Positions 7,079 to 12,699 of a stretch of 12,699 nt of DNA are shown here, in pieces. Both the position numbers and the translations under genes were made by a program. The notes below the pieces were generated by a model. It was not told the origin of the DNA. It searched no databases and was given only the letters and a program-made list of their open reading frames with translations. The DNA comes from Gammaproteobacteria bacterium (GTDB lineage: Bacteria; Pseudomonadota; Gammaproteobacteria; JAPPPA01), in NCBI GenBank assembly GCA_028817755.1, contig JAPPPA010000257.1, forward strand, positions 1-12,699. Direction: 5' to 3'. Position 1 is the stretch's first letter; each line of letters begins with the position of its first letter.

Positions 7079-7093
7079 GCACTATTCCTAAAA
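7064..7093 (-). terminator. 11-bp perfect inverted repeat after pgk
   Basis: TTTTAGGAATA (7064-7074) and TATTCCTAAAA (7083-7093) pair perfectly with an 8-nt loop, starting about six bases after the pgk stop. It is AT-rich. In the pgk direction it is followed by AAGCC rather than T, so it is a poor intrinsic terminator. In the plus direction it is followed by TTTCTTTATTT, a better T tract. It may be an mRNA 3' stabiliser, a weak terminator or an operator over the tRNA promoter. Confidence 0.45.
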
Positions 7094-7098
7094 TTTCT

Positions 7099-8274
7099 TT
7101 ATTTCGCTCGATTTTCTAACATTGCGACCGCTGGGAGCTGCTTTCCTTCCAAAAATTCAAGGAATGCGCCACCGCCAGTAGAGATATAAGACACCATCTC
7201 ACCAATGCCAAATTTAGATACCGCAGCCAAGGTGTCGCCACCACCCGCGATTGAGAATGCATCACTTGCCGCTACCGCTTTAGCCAAGGCTTTAGTACCA
7301 CCAGCGAATTGATCAAACTCAAATACGCCTAGCGGACCATTCCATACAATAGTGCCCGCCTCGCGCAGCATTGGGCCTAAGGCTGCTGCTGATTCAGGGC
7401 CGATGTCAAAAATAAGATCGTCGTCTTCTACTTGATCAACCGGCACGATACGCGCTTCGGCGTCTGCACTGTATTGCTTGGCTACCACTACGTCGGTTGG
7501 AATTGGAATATCCGCACCGCGGTCCTGCATTTTCTTCATCAGGGCTTTTGCCGCAGGTACAAAGTCTTCTTCATATAAAGACTTACCTACATTAAAGCCA
7601 GCCGCGGCAATAAAGGTATTGGCGATACCACCACCCACAATCAATTTATCTACTTTGTCAGCCAAGGTATCTAGCACGGTGATCTTAGTAGATACCTTTG
7701 AACCACCAACAATAGCCACCAATGGGCGTTGTGGTGCTTCTAAGGCACTACCCAAGGCATCTAGCTCTGCAGTCAATAAAGGACCGGCACACGCAATCGG
7801 TGCATATAGACCAATACCATGTGTAGAAGCCTGTGCACGGTGTGCGGTACCAAAGGCGTCCATTACAAAGATGTCACATAGCGATGCCATTTTTTCACAG
7901 AGCTCTGGCGAGTCTGCTTTTTCACCAACGTTAAAGCGTACGTTTTCACACAGCACCACTTCACCGTCTTCTTGGTCAAAGCCTTCTAACCAGTCACGCT
8001 GCAAACGTACTGCCACGCCTAACTCAGCCGTTAAACGGCGAGCCACAGGGCCTAATGAGGCTTGCTGCTCAAACTCGCCTTCGCTTGGGCGACCAAGGTG
8101 AGATAGCAAGATCACTTTAGCGCCGGCTTCTAATGCCATTTTTACGCTGGGTAATGAAGCTTTAATCCGCGCATCAGAGGTAATTTGACCATCTTCAATC
8201 GGCACATTCAGATCCAAACGGATCATTACGCGCTTGCCGGCCAAATCCAGATCAGACATACGGACAAAATTCAT
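7099..8274 (-). CDS. pgk: Phosphoglycerate kinase
   Basis: This cytoplasmic enzyme transfers phosphate between 1,3-bisphosphoglycerate and ADP in glycolysis and in the reverse direction in gluconeogenesis. The N-terminal 3-phosphoglycerate domain shows RLDLNVP (19-25), SHLGRP (58-63) and NVRFN (111-115). The C-terminal nucleotide domain shows GGSKVSTK (190-197), GGGDT (344-348) and STGGGAFLEF (366-375). At 391 residues it is full length. The start aligns with the E. coli start (MSVIKMTDLDLAGKRV), and AGGA lies eight bases upstream. It follows the GAPDH-family gene by 10 bp, so the two are co-transcribed. Fructose-bisphosphate aldolase, which often follows pgk in this operon, is absent here; tRNA-Leu comes next instead. 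Confidence 0.98.
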   Translation of the reverse strand: MNFVRMSDLDLAGKRVMIRLDLNVPIEDGQITSDARIKASLPSVKMALEAGAKVILLSHLGRPSEGEFEQQASLGPVARRLTAELGVAVRLQRDWLEGFDQEDGEVVLCENVRFNVGEKADSPELCEKMASLCDIFVMDAFGTAHRAQASTHGIGLYAPIACAGPLLTAELDALGSALEAPQRPLVAIVGGSKVSTKITVLDTLADKVDKLIVGGGIANTFIAAAGFNVGKSLYEEDFVPAAKALMKKMQDRGADIPIPTDVVVAKQYSADAEARIVPVDQVEDDDLIFDIGPESAAALGPMLREAGTIVWNGPLGVFEFDQFAGGTKALAKAVAASDAFSIAGGGDTLAAVSKFGIGEMVSYISTGGGAFLEFLEGKQLPAVAMLENRAK

Positions 8275-8284
8275 CGAGCTATTC

Positions 8285-9313
8285 CTAAAGTTGTGCTGCC
8301 ATCACAGCGGCAGTATCTAACATGCGGCAGGCGTAGGCCCACTCGTTATCGTGCCAAGCCAGCACCTTTAATAGGCGACCACTGGCTTGCGTCATTTCTT
8401 CATCAATAATGGCGGAGCGTGAATCATGAATAAAGTCACAACTCACCAACGGCTCTACGCTCACACCTAATAATTCGGGATGCTGTGCTGAGGCATTCGC
8501 CAACACTTCTCGCAACGCGTCGGTATCAGCCGCTTTTTCAGTCACAAGGGTGACTTCCGCCAACGACATATTATTAACAGGCACACGTAATGAGTGCGCT
8601 GATAACTTGCCTTGTAACTCAGGCATCACATGCATTACGCCATCCGCCGCGCCAGAGCTGGTCGGCACAATGGCATTGGGTGCTGCGCGCTCGCGACGAG
8701 GAATACTGTGCCAGCCGTCAACCAAGTTCTGATCAGCCGTCCAAGCATGCACGGTGGTAATGGCCGCTTCTTCAATACCTAGCGCTTGGTGTATTGGCGC
8801 TAATATCAAAGTTAAGCAGTTGGTTGTACAAGAAGCGTTAGACACCACCGCCGCATCAGCCGGTAAGGCTTGCTGGTTGTAGCCATATACTACGGTGAAG
8901 TCTGCATCGGTCACAGGGCTTGAGAACAGCACGCGTTTAGCACCGACGGCAAGATGCGCCTCGGCTTGCTGGCGACTATTAATGCCAGAGCATTCCAGCA
9001 CCATATCCACCTGCAAGGTTTGCCAGTCAAGCTCACTCGCCTGCTCTGCGCTTAAACGCAGCACTGCGTTGCCATCTACATTCAGGCCAGTTTCAGTTGC
9101 CTGCACAGGCAAACCAAAGCGCCCTTGCACGCTGTCGTATTGGGTTAGGCGCGCAATATCACTATTAGGCACTGCCGCTGGTTCATTAATAGCAACCAGC
9201 TCCAAGCCTTGTGGTGCGTTCTCAAAAAACGCGCGCAGCACAGAGCGACCAATGCGGCCGTAGCCGTTGATCGCAATGCGTGTCGTTTGTGAAGCAGCCG
9301 AGGCTTTAGTCAT
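8285..9313 (-). CDS. GAPDH-family dehydrogenase (glyceraldehyde-3-phosphate or erythrose-4-phosphate)
   Basis: This is a phosphate-sugar aldehyde dehydrogenase using NAD(P), between transketolase and pgk. The N-terminal Rossmann fold carries INGYGRIGR (15-23), the catalytic Cys162 is in SNASCTTNC, and His189 is in TTVHAWT. Features of the two subfamilies are mixed. AINE with Glu44 at the coenzyme-ribose position, and the CDFIHD stretch (292-297), look like E. coli Epd. DQ at 194-195, PTSSGAA (217-223) and SRSAI (298-302) look like true GAPDH, whereas Epd has PVDTKLAAG there. The near-invariant WGY of the C-terminus is WAY here (325-327). The tkt-epd-pgk order favours erythrose-4-phosphate dehydrogenase (vitamin B6 route), while the sequence around the phosphate sites favours GAPDH. 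I leave the symbol open. The start follows tkt by 9 bp with AGGG touching the ATG, so initiation may depend on coupling. Confidence 0.9.
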   Translation of the reverse strand: MTKASAASQTTRIAINGYGRIGRSVLRAFFENAPQGLELVAINEPAAVPNSDIARLTQYDSVQGRFGLPVQATETGLNVDGNAVLRLSAEQASELDWQTLQVDMVLECSGINSRQQAEAHLAVGAKRVLFSSPVTDADFTVVYGYNQQALPADAAVVSNASCTTNCLTLILAPIHQALGIEEAAITTVHAWTADQNLVDGWHSIPRRERAAPNAIVPTSSGAADGVMHVMPELQGKLSAHSLRVPVNNMSLAEVTLVTEKAADTDALREVLANASAQHPELLGVSVEPLVSCDFIHDSRSAIIDEEMTQASGRLLKVLAWHDNEWAYACRMLDTAAVMAAQL

Positions 9314-9322
9314 CCCTAGTCG

Positions 9323-11338
9323 CTAGTCTAGGCCTAGCGCACGCTCCAACGCGGCCACTACATTTTCAGTAGTAAAGCCAAAGTGTTCCATTAATGCACC
9401 GCCAGGCGCAGACTCGCCAAACTGATCGATACCAATCACTTCACCGGCGTAACCCACATAGCGATACCAGTTTTCAGATACGCCCGCTTCTACCGCAACG
9501 CGTGCTGCCACTTCTGCAGGCAATACGCTGTCTTGGTAATCCGCATCTTGGCGATCAAAGACTGAGGTTGAAGGCATAGACACTACGCGTACTTGCTTGC
9601 CTTTGGCTTTTAGCTGCTCTGCCGCCGCTACTGCCAACTCAAGCTCAGAACCGGTGCCAATCACAATCGCGTCTGGCGTACCGTCGGTGTCTACTAATAC
9701 ATAACCACCACGCTCAATATTGGCTACCTGCGCCTCGGTACGAGGCTGGTGCGCAATACCTTGGCGAGAAAGCGCCAACGCCGATGGGGTTTCAATATTC
9801 TCAAGCGCCACCTGCCAAGCCGCGGCAGTCTCCACCGCATCAGCTGGGCGCCATACATCTAAATTAGGGATCAAACGTAGGCTAGCTACATGCTCTACCG
9901 GCTGGTGAGTTGGGCCGTCTTCGCCCAGGCCAATCGAATCGTGCGTCAATACATAAACCACACGCTGCTTCATTAGTGCTGACATACGCATCGCGTTGCG
10001 CATGTAATCAGAGAACACTAAGAAGGTGCCGCCGTAAGGAATAAAGCCGCCGTGCAGCGCTAGGCCATTCATGATCGCGCCCATAGCGAACTCACGTACA
10101 CCATAGTGAATATAGTTACCGCTGGCATCAGCGCCGGTAACAGACTTCGACTCGCCATGAATGGTTAAGTTTGAACCGGCCAAATCAGCAGAACCGCCGG
10201 CCAGCTCAGGCAATACCGCGCCAAAAGCATTCAGTGCCATTTGCGAGGCTTTACGGCTAGCGACTTTATTGCCGGCTTCTTGTAGCTCAGCAATGTAGTT
10301 AGCGGCCACTTCAGCAAAGTTATCTGGCAAGTCACCTGCTAGGCGGCGTAATAATTCGTCAGCCAATTCACCGTTTGCTTCTTGGTAAGCGGCTAGTTTA
10401 GCTTCCCACTCCGCTTCAGCGGATGCGCCCTCGGCAGAGCAATCCCATTCAGCTTGAATCGCTTCTGGCACTTCAAATGCGCCGGCGGTCCAGCCAAGCT
10501 GCTCGCGCGCGAGTGCAATTTCATCAGCACCTAATGGTGCGCCGTGACACTCTTCTTTACCTTGTTTGTTTGGCGAGCCAAAACCAATCACGGTTTTGCA
10601 GCAAATCAAGGTTGGGCGATCTTGTTCTTGTTTAGCCGCTTCAATCGCTGCATTAATAGCGTCGGCGTCATGGCCGTCAACATCAGCAATCACATTCCAG
10701 CCATAAGCACGAAAGCGCTCTGGCGTATTGTCGGTAAACCAGCCTTCTACTTCACCGTCGATAGAAATGCCATTGTCATCCCAGAACGCTACCAGCTTGT
10801 TCAAGCCCAGCGTACCGGCTAACGAGCAAGCCTCATGCGAAACACCTTCCATCAAGCAACCGTCACCCAGGAACGTCCAAGTGCGGTGATCAATCACGTC
10901 ATGGCCGTCGCGATTGAACTGCGCAGCAAGCATTTTCTCAGCTAAGGCAAAACCAACGGCATTGGTAATGCCCTGCCCTAATGGGCCAGTAGTGGTTTCC
11001 ACACCCGGGGTGTAACCAAACTCAGGGTGGCCCGGTGTTTTTGAATCTAACTGACGGAAATTCTTAAGGTCGTCGATACTGACATCGTAACCAGTCAGGT
11101 GTAGCAACGAGTACATCAACATGGAGCCGTGGCCATTCGACAACACAAAGCGGTCGCGGTCTGCCCAATGTGGATTTTTAGGATTGTGCTTTAGGTGGTC
11201 GCGCCAAAGTACTTCAGCGATGTCCGCCATGCCCATTGGGGCACCAGGGTGACCAGAGTTAGCTTGTTGCACGGCATCCATGCTTAAAGCACGGATGGCA
11301 TTAGCGCGCTCGCGGCGCGTAGTAGTCAGATTCGACAT
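9323..11338 (-). CDS. tkt: Transketolase
   Basis: This thiamine diphosphate enzyme transfers two-carbon units between ketoses and aldoses in the non-oxidative pentose phosphate pathway, making erythrose-4-phosphate and glyceraldehyde-3-phosphate. Visible elements are His30 in SGHPGAPMG, SNGHGSML (67-74), the TPP-binding stretch from GDGCLMEG (158-165) to DDNG (187-190), and the pyrimidine-domain Glu416 in VREFAMGA. LTHDSIGLGEDGPTHQP (464-480), with His466, Asp467 and His478, is also present, followed by the C-terminal domain. At 671 residues it is full length (E. coli TktA 663) and its N-terminus aligns with E. coli. The only Shine-Dalgarno-like sequence is AAGG 12 nt upstream, so initiation looks weak. 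It is the first gene of the tkt-gap/epd-pgk operon and diverges from the oxidoreductase gene across a 149-bp gap. Confidence 0.98.
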   Translation of the reverse strand: MSNLTTTRRERANAIRALSMDAVQQANSGHPGAPMGMADIAEVLWRDHLKHNPKNPHWADRDRFVLSNGHGSMLMYSLLHLTGYDVSIDDLKNFRQLDSKTPGHPEFGYTPGVETTTGPLGQGITNAVGFALAEKMLAAQFNRDGHDVIDHRTWTFLGDGCLMEGVSHEACSLAGTLGLNKLVAFWDDNGISIDGEVEGWFTDNTPERFRAYGWNVIADVDGHDADAINAAIEAAKQEQDRPTLICCKTVIGFGSPNKQGKEECHGAPLGADEIALAREQLGWTAGAFEVPEAIQAEWDCSAEGASAEAEWEAKLAAYQEANGELADELLRRLAGDLPDNFAEVAANYIAELQEAGNKVASRKASQMALNAFGAVLPELAGGSADLAGSNLTIHGESKSVTGADASGNYIHYGVREFAMGAIMNGLALHGGFIPYGGTFLVFSDYMRNAMRMSALMKQRVVYVLTHDSIGLGEDGPTHQPVEHVASLRLIPNLDVWRPADAVETAAAWQVALENIETPSALALSRQGIAHQPRTEAQVANIERGGYVLVDTDGTPDAIVIGTGSELELAVAAAEQLKAKGKQVRVVSMPSTSVFDRQDADYQDSVLPAEVAARVAVEAGVSENWYRYVGYAGEVIGIDQFGESAPGGALMEHFGFTTENVVAALERALGLD

Positions 11339-11367
11339 TGAGGCAGTGGGCCTTAGTTAGAAGAGTG

Positions 11368-11430
11368 CGGCAAGTTTTGCGGTGCGCATTTTCTCAAACC
11401 CAACCTAGCTACGGCAAGTTTATGTTGCGC
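11368..11430. repeat. Direct repeat pair in the divergent tkt/oxidoreductase promoter region
   Basis: CGGCAAGTTT occurs at 11368-11377 and again at 11412-11421, both followed within a few bases by TGCGC (ending at 11387 and 11430). The starts are 44 bp apart, close to four DNA turns. Paired sites with helical phasing suggest a regulator or looped operator, but two copies of about 15 matching bases could also be chance or an old duplication. Confidence 0.4.
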
Positions 11431-11452
11431 TACTCTCACTTCTGCTTAATAT
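11425..11452 (+). promoter_or_regulatory. Possible promoter for the plus-strand oxidoreductase
   Basis: There is a -35-like TTGCGC (11425-11430), a 16-bp spacer and a -10-like TAATAT (11447-11452), with a predicted start about 29 nt before the ATG. Both hexamers are imperfect (three and four of six). I did not find a clearly better candidate, nor a convincing tkt promoter on the other strand. Confidence 0.3.
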
Positions 11453-11461
11453 GCCTAAGCA
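11443..11461. promoter_or_regulatory. Inverted repeat over the putative -10 of the oxidoreductase gene
   Basis: TGCTTA (11443-11448) and TAAGCA (11456-11461) are exact complements with a 7-bp gap. This spacing fits a dimeric helix-turn-helix regulator site, and the repeat overlaps the possible -10 at 11447-11452. Regulation is inferred. Confidence 0.35.
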
Positions 11462-11487
11462 ATTTCACGGTGCTTTTAGGAAAAGTC

Positions 11488-12699
11488 ATGTCTGCATCTA
11501 CAGCCCAATACGACCTTATTGTTTACGGCGCTGCCAGCTTTGTTGGCAAAATTTTGGTGAACTATCTTGTGCAACGCCACGGCGTAGACGGCGACCTTAA
11601 TTGGGCGATTGCTGGACGCAACCAACACAAGCTAGATGCGCTAAATGCGGAGCTAGGCACCGAGTTACACACCATTATTGCCAACGCCGATGCGCGCCAT
11701 GAACTCGACGCCATGGTAGCTCGCACGCGCCTTGTTGTTAGCACTGTTGGCCCTTATGACTTATACGGCTCAGACCTCGTAGCTGCTTGCGTAGACGCCG
11801 GCGTGGATTACTGCGATCTCACCGGCGAGGCGCAGTGGATGCGCAAAATGATCGACCTACACCAAGCCAAGGCGGAAGAAACTGGTGCGCGCATCGTGCA
11901 TAACTGTGGTTTCGACTCGATCCCGTCAGACCTTGGCGTACATTTCTTACAACAACACGCTAAAGCCGAATTTAACGAATACTGCAACGACATTCGCTGC
12001 GGCGTAAAAGGTGCCCGCGGTGGCATGAGCGGCGGCACCGTTGCCAGCTTAATTAACGTGGTTAAACAAGCTAGCAAAGACAGCGGGCTGCGCAAAGAAT
12101 TGCAAAACCCCTATTCCGTTTGCCCGCCCCACTTTCGTAAAGGCGTGCGCCAACGCAACGTAGCCAAACCAGAATACGACGACACCATGCAAAGCTGGCT
12201 TGCGCCGTGGGTAATGGCAGCGATTAACACACGTGTTTTACACCGCAGCAACGCCCTACTTGATCGCGCCTATGGCGAAGACTTTAAGTACGACGAAAGC
12301 ATGATGATGGGCGCAGGCATTAAAGGCCGCGGCCGCGCTACCGCACTTGCTGCCGCTATGGGCGGCTTCTTAGGCCTTAGCGCGGTTGGACCAACCCGTA
12401 GCGCACTCGAAAAATTTGTATTGCCTAAGCCCGGCGAAGGCCCAAGCCCGAAAGAGCAGGAAAATGGTTTTTGGGATTACCGCATGTACGGCAAAACGCC
12501 AAACGGCAATGAAATGATTGTAAAAATTACCGGCGACCGTGATCCAGGCTACGGCTCAACGGCGAAAATGCTGGGCGAAGCGGCTGCTTGCCTTGCCAAA
12601 GACATTGCTAAAAAAGATAAAGCCGGCGGCTTTTGGACACCTGCTACCGCCATGGGCGACAAGCTGATTGACCGACTTATCGCTCACGCAGGCTGCACC
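11488..12699 (+). CDS. Saccharopine dehydrogenase-like NAD(P)-binding oxidoreductase, 3' end cut by the window
   Basis: This open frame of 404 codons runs off the window edge without a stop. The ATG has a good AGGA six bases upstream (11478-11481). The N-terminus is a Rossmann fold with GAASFVG (14-20; usual family form GATGFTG). It is followed by AGR (42-44), STVGPYDLYG (85-94), CDLTGE (109-114) and CGFDSIPSDLG (140-150). These motifs identify the saccharopine dehydrogenase-like/trans-acting enoyl reductase family, which includes mycobacterial Rv2449c-type proteins and human SCCPDH. Substrates are mostly unknown, so it should not be called a lysine-pathway enzyme. The family is usually about 410-420 residues, so only a few C-terminal residues are probably missing. 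A Gly/Ala-rich segment near 284-310 may contact membrane or lipid, as suggested for relatives. It diverges from tkt, with no functional link evident. Confidence 0.9.
   Translation, partial: MSASTAQYDLIVYGAASFVGKILVNYLVQRHGVDGDLNWAIAGRNQHKLDALNAELGTELHTIIANADARHELDAMVARTRLVVSTVGPYDLYGSDLVAACVDAGVDYCDLTGEAQWMRKMIDLHQAKAEETGARIVHNCGFDSIPSDLGVHFLQQHAKAEFNEYCNDIRCGVKGARGGMSGGTVASLINVVKQASKDSGLRKELQNPYSVCPPHFRKGVRQRNVAKPEYDDTMQSWLAPWVMAAINTRVLHRSNALLDRAYGEDFKYDESMMMGAGIKGRGRATALAAAMGGFLGLSAVGPTRSALEKFVLPKPGEGPSPKEQENGFWDYRMYGKTPNGNEMIVKITGDRDPGYGSTAKMLGEAAACLAKDIAKKDKAGGFWTPATAMGDKLIDRLIAHAGCT

Noticed and set aside
7478..8101. 207-codon plus-strand open frame inside pgk
   Set aside because: It lies entirely antisense to the conserved pgk coding sequence and shows no recognisable domain.

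Overview
The window looks like core chromosome from a gammaproteobacterium with a GC content near 50% (my estimate by eye). The proteins resemble those of free-living, probably marine lineages around Pseudomonadales and Cellvibrionales, but I cannot fix a genus from sequence alone. The evidence is the gene order trigger factor - clpP - clpX - lon - hupB, which is the classic gammaproteobacterial protein-quality-control cluster, plus the tkt - gap/epd - pgk order and close similarity to the Escherichia coli proteins.

Layout: almost everything reads on the minus strand, so transcription runs from high to low coordinates. At the right end lies a divergent pair. A plus-strand saccharopine-dehydrogenase-like oxidoreductase (11488 to the window edge, C-terminus missing) faces away from tkt (11338-9323). 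tkt is followed at 9-10 bp spacing by a GAPDH/erythrose-4-phosphate dehydrogenase family gene (9313-8285) and pgk (8274-7099), giving a compact carbon-metabolism operon. After pgk come an inverted repeat, a tRNA promoter, tRNA-Leu(UAG) at 6991-6907 and a strong terminator. The proteostasis block follows: tig (6805-5468), a terminator and second hairpin, clpP (5321-4704), clpX (4572-3271), lon (3157-674), and hupB (430-158), which has its own good sigma70-type promoter, a leader of about 180 nt and a strong terminator at 136-103. Bases 1-102 hold no gene I can recognise.

How the genes work together: trigger factor folds nascent chains at the ribosome. ClpX unfolds substrates into ClpP, Lon degrades unstable and misfolded proteins, and HU-beta is a nucleoid protein. 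The other block links the pentose phosphate pathway (transketolase) to lower glycolysis/gluconeogenesis (GAPDH-type enzyme, phosphoglycerate kinase).

I found no mobile element, CRISPR array, phage gene or evident undescribed multi-gene system. The points worth a second look are small: a dehydrogenase with mixed GAPDH and Epd signatures, a trigger factor with an altered FKBP active-site loop, several perfect inverted repeats over translation starts or stops (hupB, lon), and repeats in the tkt/oxidoreductase divergent promoter region.
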